The position numbers and the translations under genes are program-made. 64,000 nucleotides of DNA from the NCBI GenBank assembly GCA_947177165.1, contig CAMWTP010000026.1, forward strand, positions 1 to 64,000. The letters are read 5' to 3'. The notes under the pieces are model-generated. The model worked only from the letters and a program-made list of their open reading frames with translations, ran no database searches and was not told where the DNA came from. The DNA comes from an uncultured Lachnospiraceae bacterium. Lineage in GTDB: Bacteria > Bacillota > Clostridia > Lachnospirales > Lachnospiraceae. This document shows positions 34,990-44,850 of this stretch, one piece after another; the stretch's first letter is position 1, and every line of letters begins with the position of its first letter.

Positions 34990-36270
34990 ATGAAAGGAAA
35001 CGCAATAGGGCACATTGGCATATCATTATGCTGTATGGCAGCGGCAGCAGGCATTCAGGGATGCGCAGCTTCCGGTGACAGCAACAAGACAGTGATTGAA
35101 ATCGTCCAGTACAAACCAGAAGCAGCAGGCTATTTTGAGATGCTGGAAGAACAGTTTAATGCGGCGCACGACGATATTCAATTAAAGATCAGTTCTCCAA
35201 ACGACGCAATGACAATTTTAAGAACGAGGTTTATCCGTGAGGATTATCCCGACATTATCGGAATCGGAGGAGATATCAACTACTCCTATTTTGTGGATGC
35301 TGAGATTCTTGCAGATGTATCGGATTATGCGGGACTTGCAGACATCAAGCAGGCATACCGGGATATTGATGAGGCGCTGGAGCTGGTTCCGACGGAGGGT
35401 ACATACGCAGTCCCGTATGTGGCGAACGCGGCGGGCGTCCTGTACAACAGGGATTTATTTGAGGAGCACGGATGGGAGATTCCGCAGAACTGGACGGAAT
35501 TCACAGCGCTGTGTGACGAGATTCAGTCGGAGGGGATTCTGCCTTTTTATTTCGGATTCAAGGACACATGGACTTGTCTTGCACCCTGGAATGCCATGGC
35601 GGTCAGCCTTGCACCCGCCGATGTGACAAAGCAGGTAAACAGGGGTGAGACGACATTCGCAGAGGAGTACAGGGAAGTATCGGAAAAATACCTGGATCTG
35701 CTGCAGTACGCTGTGGGTGATCCGTTTGCTTACGGTTACAATGACGCCTGCACCGCATTTGCCAGGGGAGAGGCTGCGATGTATCCCATCGGAAGTTATG
35801 CGATTCCCCAGATATTGTCAGTAAATCCGGATTTGAATATCGATTCTTTTGTTATGCCGGCGAATGATGATGCAGCGCAAAATACACTGAACTCCGGAAT
35901 CGACCTTCAGTTCTGCGTGATGGCGGACTGTAAGAACAAGGAAGCGGCCTATGAGGTGCTTGATTTCCTCTATGAGGAGGAGAATATCCAGCAGTACATC
36001 GATGCACAGATTGCAATTCCATGTAAGGAGGGCGATTTTACATTGTCGCCAATGCTTGACGGCATGAATCAGCATATCGCTGAGGGCAGGATGACCGATT
36101 ACCAGGATCACTACTATCCGTCGGAGATGGCAGTTGACGCGCAGATTCAGACGTTTCTGCTGCAGAAAGATGTAGATGCATTCCTGCAGAAATTTGATAC
36201 GGACTGGCTGCGCTACAACAGAGATATTATCCGAATGGTACAGGATTATGAGCGAACGCATGGAAATTAG
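34990..36270 (+). CDS. Alpha-galactoside-binding lipoprotein (ABC importer)
   Basis: This solute-binding protein of 426 residues has a lipoprotein signal ending AAAAGIQGC. The mature part shows the family-1 sugar-binding pattern (YFEMLEEQFNAAHDDIQLKI, YAVPYVANAAGVLYNRDLF, EEHGWEIPQNWTEF). AAAGGAG precedes the ATG at 34990. It heads the operon with two permeases and a GH36 alpha-galactosidase, so the ligand is probably raffinose, stachyose or melibiose; that assignment is by context. Confidence 0.9.
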   Translation: MKGNAIGHIGISLCCMAAAAGIQGCAASGDSNKTVIEIVQYKPEAAGYFEMLEEQFNAAHDDIQLKISSPNDAMTILRTRFIREDYPDIIGIGGDINYSYFVDAEILADVSDYAGLADIKQAYRDIDEALELVPTEGTYAVPYVANAAGVLYNRDLFEEHGWEIPQNWTEFTALCDEIQSEGILPFYFGFKDTWTCLAPWNAMAVSLAPADVTKQVNRGETTFAEEYREVSEKYLDLLQYAVGDPFAYGYNDACTAFARGEAAMYPIGSYAIPQILSVNPDLNIDSFVMPANDDAAQNTLNSGIDLQFCVMADCKNKEAAYEVLDFLYEEENIQQYIDAQIAIPCKEGDFTLSPMLDGMNQHIAEGRMTDYQDHYYPSEMAVDAQIQTFLLQKDVDAFLQKFDTDWLRYNRDIIRMVQDYERTHGN

Positions 36271-36288
36271 GAGAAGGGGTGTGTGAAT

Positions 36289-37155
36289 ATGAAAAATGAG
36301 AGAAAAAGGACATTTTTGCTGATTACGATTCCGATACTGGCGCTGTTTGTCTGCTTTAACACAATTCCGCTGATTCGCGGCGTGATATACAGCTTTACAA
36401 ATTTCAAGGGCTTTGGTACATATGACTGGGTAGGCTTTCGCAACTACATTGACCTGTTTTCTGACGCGCGTGTCGGCAAGTCTTATCTGTTCACGTTTAA
36501 GCTTGCGATTGTGACAACCGTTGTGGTGAATGTGCTGAGTCTCGCCCTGGCGCTTGCGCTGAACAGCAAGATACGTGCCAAGAGCTTTTTCAGGGGGGCT
36601 TACTTTCTGCCCAATATCCTGGGAGCACTTGTCGTAGGCTACATTTTCAATTACTTTTTTACTTATATTCTTCCGGCGTTTGGCTCCATGATCGGTTCTG
36701 AATCCCTGGGGTCAAGCATTTTGTCCAACCCGGATTCGGCATGGATTGGTATTATGGTGGTCTGCGCATGGCAGGCAGTGGCGATGAATACGATCATCTA
36801 TATATCCGGTCTGCAGACGGTGCCGGAGGATGTGTATGAGGCTGGCGGCCTGGACGGCGCTACTGGCTGGAAACAGTTCCGCTACTTAACTTTCCCGTTG
36901 ATTATTCCATTCTTTTCGATTAATATGGTATTGTGTGTGAAAAATTTCCTGATGGTGTTTGATCAGATCATGGCGTTGACAAAAGGCGGCCCGGCACAGA
37001 GTACGGAGTCGATCTCATACCTGATCTACAACAATGGTATGTCAGGGGGACAGTTTGGTTTTCAGAGTGCAAATGCAGTGATATTCTTTTTGGTGATTGT
37101 GACGGTTTCCGTTGCGCAGATGAAATTTACCGGTAAGAAGGAGGAGCAGCTATGA
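36289..37155 (+). CDS. ABC sugar permease, MalF/RafF type
   Basis: This permease of 288 residues has six predicted helices and an EAA loop (YEAGGLDGATGWKQFRYLTF). I chose the ATG at 36289 after AGGAGAAGGGG; a GTG two codons earlier is possible. Its stop overlaps the next permease start (ATGA). It imports alpha-galactosides by context. Confidence 0.9.
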   Translation: MKNERKRTFLLITIPILALFVCFNTIPLIRGVIYSFTNFKGFGTYDWVGFRNYIDLFSDARVGKSYLFTFKLAIVTTVVVNVLSLALALALNSKIRAKSFFRGAYFLPNILGALVVGYIFNYFFTYILPAFGSMIGSESLGSSILSNPDSAWIGIMVVCAWQAVAMNTIIYISGLQTVPEDVYEAGGLDGATGWKQFRYLTFPLIIPFFSINMVLCVKNFLMVFDQIMALTKGGPAQSTESISYLIYNNGMSGGQFGFQSANAVIFFLVIVTVSVAQMKFTGKKEEQL

Positions 37156-37997
37156 TGAAGGAAGGTATGACGAAGAAAACAAACTGGACTGCAATGGTGG
37201 TGCTGATTTTAGGTCTTTCTGCGATCGCTTTTCCGCTGTATATGACGCTGATTATTGCGTTTAAGCAGCCCTCGGAAATGACAACCAGTGTCAGTGGAAT
37301 TTTATCACTGCCCAAGACATGGAGTCTCGACAACTTTAGGGAGGCAATGCGGGTGACAGACTTTTGGAATTCTCTCAAAAACAGTCTGCTCATCACGATA
37401 CTGACAGTTGCGCTGTCCATCATTATTCATTCCCTGATGGGATATGCACTGGGAAGAAATAAGAGCCACAGCAAATTCTACAGCTTTGTCTATCTGTTTA
37501 TTGTCAGCGGTATGTTTGTTCCGTTTGCGATCCTGATGATGCCTCTGGCAAAGCAGACCGCAGAGATGGGACTGGCAAACTGGTTCGGCGTGATCCTTTT
37601 ATATGTCGTGTTTTATATGCCGATGAATATCCTTCTGTATTCGGGATATCTTGTCAATATTCCGATGGCGCTCGAGGAGGCTGCAAAGGTAGACGGGGCA
37701 TCGACATGGAGGACGTACTGGAAGATCATCTTCCCGATTATGCGTCCGATGCATGCGACTGTGGCAGTTCTGACAGCCCTGTCCGTCTGGAATGATGTCA
37801 TGACACCGCTTGTGATCATGGCAGGTTCAGAGCAGAATACACTGCCCCTGGCACAGTTAAACTTCCAGACACAGTTTGGCACAAATTATAACCTGGCATT
37901 TGCATCGTATCTGTTGTCATTGATTCCGATTTTAATTTTCTATTTAATCTGTCAGAAACAGATTCTGAACGGTGTCGTGAATGGCGCAGTAAAATAA
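37152..37997 (+). CDS. ABC sugar permease, MalG/RafG type
   Basis: This permease of 281 residues has six predicted helices and an EAA loop (LEEAAKVDGASTWRTYWKII). GGAGGAG precedes a double ATG; the first overlaps the stop of the upstream permease. No ATPase gene follows, so a shared MsmK-type ATPase is expected. Confidence 0.9.
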   Translation: MMKEGMTKKTNWTAMVVLILGLSAIAFPLYMTLIIAFKQPSEMTTSVSGILSLPKTWSLDNFREAMRVTDFWNSLKNSLLITILTVALSIIIHSLMGYALGRNKSHSKFYSFVYLFIVSGMFVPFAILMMPLAKQTAEMGLANWFGVILLYVVFYMPMNILLYSGYLVNIPMALEEAAKVDGASTWRTYWKIIFPIMRPMHATVAVLTALSVWNDVMTPLVIMAGSEQNTLPLAQLNFQTQFGTNYNLAFASYLLSLIPILIFYLICQKQILNGVVNGAVK

Positions 37998-38026
37998 AAA
38001 TTTGGTGTATTTAGGAGAAATGAAGT

Positions 38027-40234
38027 ATGGCAATTCAGTACCAACAGGAAAAACAATTATTTACATTAAACACAGAACATACAACTTATCAGATGAAAGT
38101 GGATTCGCTGGGTTTCCTGTTACATCTGTATTATGGTGCGAGAGTATCCGGAAATATGGACTATCTCTTGACCTACTATGACAGGGGATTTTCAGGGAAC
38201 CCGGCGGATGCCGGGAATGACAGGACGTATTCCATGGATGCCCTGCCGCAGGAGTATCCGCAGGCGGGGACGGGAGATTACCGCAGCACTGCCCTGGTGA
38301 TACGCAATGCAGATGGTTCTGAGTACTGTGATCTGCGGTATGTCAGCCATGAGATCAAAAAGGGAAAATATGCACTGAAGGGACTGCCTGCTGTGTATGC
38401 GGCGGACGATGAGGCTGATACCCTGGAGATTCTGCTGGAGGATTCGGTCAGCGGGGTACAGGCAAAGCTTTGGTATGGTGTGCTGGAGAAAGAGGACATC
38501 ATCACGAGAAGCGCTGCGATCACAAATTCTGGTTCAGACCGGATATATGTGGAAAAAGCAGCATCGACGTGTCTGGATTTTATAAGCGGAGACTATGATT
38601 TGATCAGTTTTTACGGGCGGCATGCGATGGAGCGCAATTTCCAGCGGACGGAGATTGCGCATGGATGCCAGATGATTGGAAGCCGCAGGGGGACTTCCAG
38701 CCATCAGTACAATCCGGCGGTGATCATCGCGGATAAAAATGCGGCGGAGGATACAGGGAGCTGTTATGGTATGGTCTTTGTCTACAGCGGCAATTTCATG
38801 TGCGAGGCGGAGAAGGACCAGTATGGACAGACGAGAGTCCTGATGGGGCTGCACAGCGACTTGTTCCACTATCCGCTTGAAAAAGGAGAGACGCTGGTGA
38901 TACCGGAGACGATTCTCGCCTATTCGGCACAGGGATTTGGAAATTTGTCCCGAAAGTACCATCACTGTATCAAAAAACATCTCTGCAGGGGAAAATACAG
39001 TCGACAGTCAAGACCGGTGCTGATTAACAGCTGGGAAGCGGCGTATTTTGATTTTGACGGCGGGACAATCTATGGTCTGGCAAAGGAAGCGGCTGCGCTT
39101 GGCATCGATATGGTGGTGATGGATGACGGATGGTTTGGAAAGCGGGACGACGATGACAGCGGTCTCGGCGATTGGCAGGTCAACGAGGAGAAGCTGGGAT
39201 GCTCTCTGGGAGAGTTGATCCAGCGCATCAATGACATTGGGATAAAATTTGGTATCTGGATAGAGCCGGAGATGGTATCGGAGGACAGTGCGCTTTACAG
39301 GCAGCACCCGGACTGGGCGATACAAGTGCCGGGGAGAAAACCGGTCCGGGGGAGAAATCAGCTGGTGCTTGATTTTTCCAGGGAGGATGTGAGAGACTAT
39401 ATCTTTGATCAGATCTGCGGTGTGCTGGATCAGGGAAATATTGAATATGTGAAGTGGGATATGAATCGGAATCTCACGGATATCTATTCGTTGAAGAGGG
39501 AGCAGGGAAAGGTCACATATGACTATGTGACCGGTGTATACGATTTTCTTGAGAAACTGATACAGAGATATCCAGATCTTCTGATAGAGGGCTGCAGCGG
39601 AGGCGGCGGCAGATTTGATGCAGGTATGCTGTATTACACGCCGCAGATCTGGTGCAGTGACAACACCGATGCGATTGACCGGCTGAAGATTCAGTACGGA
39701 ACCTCCTTCTTTTATCCGGCTTCGGTTGTCGGTTCCCACGTGTCCGCGGTGCCAAACCATCAGACAGGGAGAAGCACCAGTCTGCACACAAGGGGAGTGG
39801 TGGCGATGGCAGGCACTTTTGGGTATGAGCTGAATCCTGCGGCACTCTCAGATGAGGAAAAGGAAGAAATCAAAGGTCAGATTGCAAGTTACAAAAAATA
39901 TGAGACACTAATCTGTCAAGGGGATTATTACCGCCTGTCCAACCCGTTTGAGGACGAGTATGCGGCGTGGGCGTTTGTGTCGGAGGATCAGAAACAGGCG
40001 CTGCTGAATGTGGTGATGCAGGAGATTCATGGAAATATGACAGTGAGCTATGTGCGGTTGAAAGGCTTGAAACCAGATGCAGTCTATCAGGATGCGGAAA
40101 CCGGAGTGAGGTACTATGGTTCTGCGCTGACAGAGGCAGGGATTCCGATGCCGGTTCAGCTGGGCGAATATCAGGCGTATCAGAAATATTTTGTATGTGT
40201 AGAAGATGCGGGTGCAGAATGCAGGATTGAATAG
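38027..40234 (+). CDS. Alpha-galactosidase (GH36)
   Basis: This cytoplasmic enzyme of 735 residues hydrolyses terminal alpha-galactosyl groups of raffinose-family sugars and melibiose. The catalytic nucleophile is Asp478 in VKWDMNRNL and the acid/base is Asp548 in WCSDNTDA, matching the numbering known for GH36 tetrameric enzymes. MVVMDDGWFGKRDDD and WIEPEMVSEDS are also typical. There is no signal peptide, so import precedes cleavage. It is the last gene of the operon. Confidence 0.96.
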   Translation: MAIQYQQEKQLFTLNTEHTTYQMKVDSLGFLLHLYYGARVSGNMDYLLTYYDRGFSGNPADAGNDRTYSMDALPQEYPQAGTGDYRSTALVIRNADGSEYCDLRYVSHEIKKGKYALKGLPAVYAADDEADTLEILLEDSVSGVQAKLWYGVLEKEDIITRSAAITNSGSDRIYVEKAASTCLDFISGDYDLISFYGRHAMERNFQRTEIAHGCQMIGSRRGTSSHQYNPAVIIADKNAAEDTGSCYGMVFVYSGNFMCEAEKDQYGQTRVLMGLHSDLFHYPLEKGETLVIPETILAYSAQGFGNLSRKYHHCIKKHLCRGKYSRQSRPVLINSWEAAYFDFDGGTIYGLAKEAAALGIDMVVMDDGWFGKRDDDDSGLGDWQVNEEKLGCSLGELIQRINDIGIKFGIWIEPEMVSEDSALYRQHPDWAIQVPGRKPVRGRNQLVLDFSREDVRDYIFDQICGVLDQGNIEYVKWDMNRNLTDIYSLKREQGKVTYDYVTGVYDFLEKLIQRYPDLLIEGCSGGGGRFDAGMLYYTPQIWCSDNTDAIDRLKIQYGTSFFYPASVVGSHVSAVPNHQTGRSTSLHTRGVVAMAGTFGYELNPAALSDEEKEEIKGQIASYKKYETLICQGDYYRLSNPFEDEYAAWAFVSEDQKQALLNVVMQEIHGNMTVSYVRLKGLKPDAVYQDAETGVRYYGSALTEAGIPMPVQLGEYQAYQKYFVCVEDAGAECRIE

Positions 40235-40267
40235 AAAAATTGTTTGATTTGGAATAAAATAAATAGG

Positions 40268-40297
40268 GAATCGGGCAGAGGAGACTCTGCCCGATTC
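40268..40297. terminator. Hairpin between convergent GH36 and chemoreceptor genes
   Basis: GAATCGGGCAGAG pairs perfectly with CTCTGCCCGATTC around GAGA. There is no long T run on either side, so termination efficiency is uncertain; it could serve both strands. Confidence 0.65.
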
Positions 40298-40317
40298 TGT
40301 CTGTATTGATAGCAGAT

Positions 40318-42387
40318 TTATTGTGCTTGTCCGCTCAGGCGCTGTTTGATCTGTTCTGATTCGATAGAGAGATCATACACCTGCTTTGCGACACGCTGGA
40401 TTTCGGAGACCTGTTCCTGCATGGAATCAGCGATATCCTGTGTGACATTTGCCGTGTTCTGTGAGACATCCTGTATGCGGTCTGCTGCGTCCACCATGGC
40501 GCGGTCAAGCTCCTGCATTTCTGCCACGAGCGTTTCCATCTCACCCACGGAATCTTTTGTAATCTGCGCAAGCGACTGGAAGTTGCCAAAGGATTCCTCC
40601 ACGAAATGAACCATCTTGGTCTGTTTTTGGATATCTTTTCTGATTTCCTCGATATTTTCCACTGTTCTGACGATTTCACCACACAGTTCCTTGATGATAT
40701 CTTCGATATTCTGGGTGGCGGTCTGGGAATCGGCGGCAAGCTTTCCGATGGATTCTGCGACAACCATAAAACCTCTGCCGGCTTCCCCTGCGCGTGCGGC
40801 TTCTATGGAGGCGTTCAGAGAGAGCAGTGCAGTTTCCTCTGATATTTCATTGATTGTGGTGATGATTCCAGCTATGCGTCTGGAGTGCTCATCCAGCTTC
40901 ATAATGTTGGAATACGATTCCTCCATCTTCCGCTCTGTGACAGTGTTGCTGTTTTTCAGACCAGTGACGCTCTGAGTCCCCTGCTCGCCGGATTTCATTG
41001 TGTCTCTGGCATTATTCAGAAGGGTCTCACTCTTCTCCTGCAGTTCCCTGAATTTCTCCTCGAGGTCTGCTGCGCGCTCCACCACATTTCTGGCATCTTC
41101 TGTCTGGTCATGAGTGCCCTGCGCAATCCGCTCGACAGACTGGTGTGTTCCGTCGATATCGCCAGCAATGTCATTTAGCCTGTCAGATCCCTCCACAACT
41201 CTGGTGGTGAACTCCGTAACTGTGACAAGGATTCCTGCCATTTTCTCTGTGAGATTATTAAAGCTGCGCGATAAAATGCCAAGCTCGTTAGGAATGTTTT
41301 CGTTGGCTCTGTTCTGAAAGTCTCCGTTTGCGGCATCGCTGATCAGCTTTGTGACGGACACCACTGGATTTACCAGTCTGCGCGCTACGATGACGATAAT
41401 GAAAATCGCGAGGATGATCGCAGCGAACACAATAACAACAGAGATGAGCGCGGTGCGGTACACGGAGGACATTGCCGCTGTTTTTTCCCTGAGCGTGATG
41501 ACAGACCAGGAATCGGAGTCGCCCTTTAACGGAATGGGGGCGTAGCTTACATAGTACGTATCACCGTCGCATTTGATCTTCGTGCTTCCGGTGCCGCCGG
41601 CCATCGCGTCCGCAATCACCTGCTGATACTCTTCTGAGATGAGAAAGGTTTCCTCCCGTGTCACAATGTTGCCATCTGCATCTGTCACGGTATTGCCGTT
41701 TGCGTCTGTCTCAGATACAGTTCGTTTCAGTGTCTTATAGTTATACTGCTCCTCAATCTGCTGATTGTCAGGGTGAGCCACGACCACGCCCTCGCCGTCT
41801 ATGACAAAGGATATCTCGCCGTTTTCGCGGTCAGAAAAGGTTTCGATAATATCCTGCAGGTAGTCAAGCTTTAGATCCACAGCAAAGATGCCTATGATGC
41901 TGTCAGCATCGTACATAGGGAAAAATATGGACGCGCAGGGCATGCCGGTGTTGACCGAATAGTAGGATTGGGAGATGAAGGACTTTTTTTCTTCCATAAT
42001 CTGCGTAAACCACCAGCGTGTGGAACGGTCCGCCAGCTCACCGGACGAACGGCCTGTCTGCATGCCGTCGGTTCCCTGGATATACAGGAGCTCCAGATAG
42101 GTATTCCGCGCGACACAATCCGCGAGAATCGGTGTCTGGATATCTGTATCCATTGTCAGGATGCTTGGATTCACAGCAAGCTCTTCCGTCACGGAATAAG
42201 CACCGTCAAGAAATGTGCCGATCTCGCCTGCCATCAGTTTCGATTGTCCCTGTTCCTTCTCATAGATGTCTTTTTCATAGGAGCTAAAGTACATTGCTGT
42301 CATCACGGACACAAGTGCTGCGGCGAGAATACATACGATCAGCAGTACGGGTACAAGAAGCTGTCTGAAGATACTTCCCTGTTTCAT
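40318..42387 (-). CDS. Methyl-accepting chemotaxis protein with dCache-like sensor
   Basis: This receptor of 689 residues has an N-terminal helix ([20 protein letters not shown]), an extracellular sensor of about 260 residues of the dCache type ([19 protein letters not shown] and [18 protein letters not shown]), a second helix near 310-330, a HAMP domain ([20 protein letters not shown]), and a signalling domain. The hairpin tip reads [25 protein letters not shown] with small substitutions at the start (ITTINEIS). It signals through CheA/CheW. The ligand is unknown; nearby sugar loci make a nutrient plausible. Confidence 0.95.
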   Translation of the reverse strand: MKQGSIFRQLLVPVLLIVCILAAALVSVMTAMYFSSYEKDIYEKEQGQSKLMAGEIGTFLDGAYSVTEELAVNPSILTMDTDIQTPILADCVARNTYLELLYIQGTDGMQTGRSSGELADRSTRWWFTQIMEEKKSFISQSYYSVNTGMPCASIFFPMYDADSIIGIFAVDLKLDYLQDIIETFSDRENGEISFVIDGEGVVVAHPDNQQIEEQYNYKTLKRTVSETDANGNTVTDADGNIVTREETFLISEEYQQVIADAMAGGTGSTKIKCDGDTYYVSYAPIPLKGDSDSWSVITLREKTAAMSSVYRTALISVVIVFAAIILAIFIIVIVARRLVNPVVSVTKLISDAANGDFQNRANENIPNELGILSRSFNNLTEKMAGILVTVTEFTTRVVEGSDRLNDIAGDIDGTHQSVERIAQGTHDQTEDARNVVERAADLEEKFRELQEKSETLLNNARDTMKSGEQGTQSVTGLKNSNTVTERKMEESYSNIMKLDEHSRRIAGIITTINEISEETALLSLNASIEAARAGEAGRGFMVVAESIGKLAADSQTATQNIEDIIKELCGEIVRTVENIEEIRKDIQKQTKMVHFVEESFGNFQSLAQITKDSVGEMETLVAEMQELDRAMVDAADRIQDVSQNTANVTQDIADSMQEQVSEIQRVAKQVYDLSIESEQIKQRLSGQAQ

Positions 42388-42441
42388 AGTGCGCCTCCAA
42401 TCTTATGGTTGTGGGTTTTGGTTTCACAATTACATACATAT

Positions 42442-42471
42442 ATTGTATCATAGAGTATTGGTGATTGTTAA
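42442..42471 (-). promoter_or_regulatory. Promoter of the chemoreceptor gene
   Basis: On the minus strand TTAACA (42471-42466) and TACAAT (42447-42442) are separated by 18 bases. Confidence 0.5.
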
Positions 42472-42552
42472 TACTTTGTTTTAGTTTTTTCTTACACTTC
42501 TTTGGTTTTTACGGGTGGTTTGTCTGCCGGGTGGCTTTTACAGAAGCAGCGA

Positions 42553-42581
42553 TTGCGTCCTGCGCGATATCGCGGTATAAT
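42553..42581 (+). promoter_or_regulatory. Promoter with internal palindrome upstream of the HAD gene
   Basis: TTGCGT (42553-42558) and TATAAT (42576-42581) are separated by 17 bases. The spacer contains the perfect 12-bp palindrome CGCGATATCGCG (42563-42574), placed as an operator between the two boxes. The HAD gene starts about 125 bases downstream. Confidence 0.5.
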
Positions 42582-42704
42582 ATATAGCAGTACGGACAGA
42601 ATTTTTGGGATTAGAGCAGTGTCAGATCTGCGGCAGAATGGTAATCTGTAAGGAGATTGGGAGTAAAAGGCGGTAAAAAAACCGGATGATCAGAGAAAGG
42701 CAGG

Positions 42705-43547
42705 ATGGCGATGGAAAAAATATTGTATGTAACAGATTTGGACGGCACTTTGCTGAATAAAAAGGAACGCATCAACAAAAAAAGTATTGACATTATCAAT
42801 GAACTTGTGGAAAAAGGAATGATGTTTACTTATGCAACTGCAAGGTCACTGGTGTCTGCCTCCGTGGTGACAGCAGGGCTGACGACCAGGATACCGGTTA
42901 TCGCATATAACGGGGCGTTTATCTTCCAGCCTGCAACGGGGGCGATCTTGTCGCAGGAGCGGTTCAGCAGGGAAGAGATGAACTGTGTGTCCGGTTTCCT
43001 CAGCGAGCACAATATCAGTGTGCTTGTGTATTCTTATATTCAGGGCATCGAGAAGGTTTCATGGATTTCCGGGCAGGAAAACGAGGGCATCCGGCGGTAT
43101 CTTGATCTGAGGAAAGGCGACAGGCGGCTTCGGCCTGTCGCGAATCAGGAGGAATTGTATCAGGGCGATATATTTTACTTTACATGTGTCGGGGAAAAGG
43201 ACGAGCTGCAGCCAGTCTACGATATTTTCTCAAAAGATGCGCGGTACCGCTGTACGATTCAGCAGGAACTGTACCGTCCGGAATATTTTTGTGAGATTAT
43301 GCCAGCCGGAGCGACAAAGGCACATGCGATTGAGAAATTAAAAAAGATCTGGAGCTGTGACAAGGTGATCTCTTTTGGGGATGCAGTCAACGATATTCCG
43401 ATGTTTGAGATATCGGATGAAAGTTATGCGGTGGAGAATGCGGTGGAAGAATTGAAAGCAGTCGCCAGCGGGATCATTGAGAGCAATGAAAATGACGGAG
43501 TGGCAAACTGGCTGAAGGAACATTACAAAGATGACATACATAAATAA
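42705..43547 (+). CDS. Cof-type HAD-IIB family phosphatase
   Basis: This phosphatase of 280 residues has the HAD motif I DLDGTLLNKKERI, motif II TYATARS, the Lys in GATKAHAIEKL and motif IV FGDAVNDIPMFE. The cap is of the C2B type as in Cof/YidA proteins that dephosphorylate sugar phosphates or flavin precursors. The start is uncertain between ATG at 42705 and 42711. Its substrate is unknown. Confidence 0.9.
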   Translation: MAMEKILYVTDLDGTLLNKKERINKKSIDIINELVEKGMMFTYATARSLVSASVVTAGLTTRIPVIAYNGAFIFQPATGAILSQERFSREEMNCVSGFLSEHNISVLVYSYIQGIEKVSWISGQENEGIRRYLDLRKGDRRLRPVANQEELYQGDIFYFTCVGEKDELQPVYDIFSKDARYRCTIQQELYRPEYFCEIMPAGATKAHAIEKLKKIWSCDKVISFGDAVNDIPMFEISDESYAVENAVEELKAVASGIIESNENDGVANWLKEHYKDDIHK

Positions 43548-43619
43548 CTGTCCAAAACGGAGTGATTCAGAAAATTGTCAAAACTACTGTCATAAAATGT
43601 AAAATATGTGAGGTTTATC

Positions 43620-44570
43620 ATGAGAAAAATATTAGTTACAGGCGGAACGATATTTGTCAGCAGATATGTCGCGGAATATTTTGCGGGCAAGGGGGATGTG
43701 GTTTATGTGCTCAACCGGAATCATCACCCGCAGCCTCAGGGGACGATTTTGATCGAAGCGGACAGACATCAGCTTGGGGATGTGTTAAGGCAGTATGAAT
43801 TTGATACTGTGTTGGACGTCACTGCGTACACCGGGGAGGATATATCTGATTTGCTTGATGCACTGGAGTATTCCGGACAAAGCTTTAAGGATTATGTGCT
43901 GATCAGCTCCAGCGCCGTGTATCCCGAGACAGCGCCGCAGCCGTTTGCGGAAAGCCAGCAGACTGGCCCGAACAAATATTGGGGGGCTTATGGTACCGGC
44001 AAGATTTGTGCAGAGGAGGAATTGATAAAAAGAGTTCCCGATGCATACATACTCCGCCCTCCATATCTCTATGGCCCGATGAATATTGTGTACCGTGAGG
44101 CGTTCGTGTTTGAGTGTGCAGACCAGAACCGCAGATTCTATCTTCCGGGAAAGGGTAATATGAAACTGCAGTTCTTCCATGTCCGTGATCTCTGCAGATG
44201 CATAGAATCCATATTGGACAAGCATCCGTCGAGCCGTATTTTTAATGTCGGGAATGCGGAAAGCATCACGGTGCGGGACTGGGTAGGACTGTGCTATCGC
44301 GCGGCAGGGTGCACGGCTGAGTATGTGGAGGTGCATCAGGATATCAACCAGAGAGAATACTTTAGCTTTTATGATTATGAGTACCAGCTTGATGTGTCAG
44401 AGCAGAAGGAGCTGATCGAAAGTACGATTCCGTTGGAGGAAGGGCTGAGAGAGTCCTGCCTCTGGTATCGCGGGCACAAGGATGAAGTGGCGCGAAAGGG
44501 ATATATTGAATATATTGATAAGCTGCGCGGTGTCCATTCACCATCACCTTGCAGACAGAAAAAAAACTGA
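43620..44570 (+). CDS. NAD-dependent epimerase/dehydratase family protein
   Basis: This extended short-chain dehydrogenase of 316 residues has an N-terminal nucleotide-binding motif (KILVTGGTIFVSRYVAEYF), LISSSAVYPE with the catalytic Ser region, Tyr and Lys in YGTGKICAEEEL (the catalytic pair appears as YGTGK), and RPPYLYGPMN. The last residues (about SPSPCRQKKN) look appended, because remnant sequence of other genes begins there. RBS GTGAGG precedes the ATG at 43620; a GTG start at 43608 is possible. Substrate unknown, probably a nucleotide sugar. Confidence 0.83.
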   Translation: MRKILVTGGTIFVSRYVAEYFAGKGDVVYVLNRNHHPQPQGTILIEADRHQLGDVLRQYEFDTVLDVTAYTGEDISDLLDALEYSGQSFKDYVLISSSAVYPETAPQPFAESQQTGPNKYWGAYGTGKICAEEELIKRVPDAYILRPPYLYGPMNIVYREAFVFECADQNRRFYLPGKGNMKLQFFHVRDLCRCIESILDKHPSSRIFNVGNAESITVRDWVGLCYRAAGCTAEYVEVHQDINQREYFSFYDYEYQLDVSEQKELIESTIPLEEGLRESCLWYRGHKDEVARKGYIEYIDKLRGVHSPSPCRQKKN

Positions 44571-44668
44571 CCGTGCAGGATTTGTACGGGAAGAATCTGC
44601 TGCTGCACAGGAACTGGAGTCATTATGTGGACAGGCTCCGCGATGATATCTGGCAGAATCACCTCTGA
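44522..44668 (+). pseudogene. C-terminal remnant of an unidentified gene
   Basis: In a frame different from the epimerase, the reading LTVQDLYGKNLLLHRNWSHY, then VDRLRDDIWQNHL and TGA, is clearly protein-like but has no start. It begins inside the epimerase 3' end. I do not recognise the family. Confidence 0.4.
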
Positions 44669-44850
44669 ATACGGATTATTATTGTGCGGTTGGTGTCGAT
44701 ATCACGGCGCATCACATCGGTATGGTGCTGGTCAATTTTGGCGGGAAAATTGTCCGGCAGCAGAGAGTCCGGTTTGATTTTCAGCCGGATATCGCTTACT
44801 GCAAGAAGCTGGCGGAGCAGATACAGGCGTTTTATAAGGAAGCAGCAGTC
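44647..44850 (+). pseudogene. Remnant of a ROK family protein
   Basis: The open frame reads SPLNTDYYCAVGVDITAHHI, then GMVLVNFGGKIVRQQRVRF and AYCKKLAEQIQAFYKEA. This is the N-terminal nucleotide-binding strand pair of ROK (repressor, ORF, kinase) proteins. Both the start (a stop lies directly upstream in frame) and the rest of the protein are missing. It runs in frame into the transporter remnant that follows, producing an artificial fusion. Confidence 0.6.

Noticed and set aside
39008..39787. 259-codon minus-strand frame opposite the GH36 gene
   Set aside because: It covers the catalytic part of the alpha-galactosidase and has no domain features.
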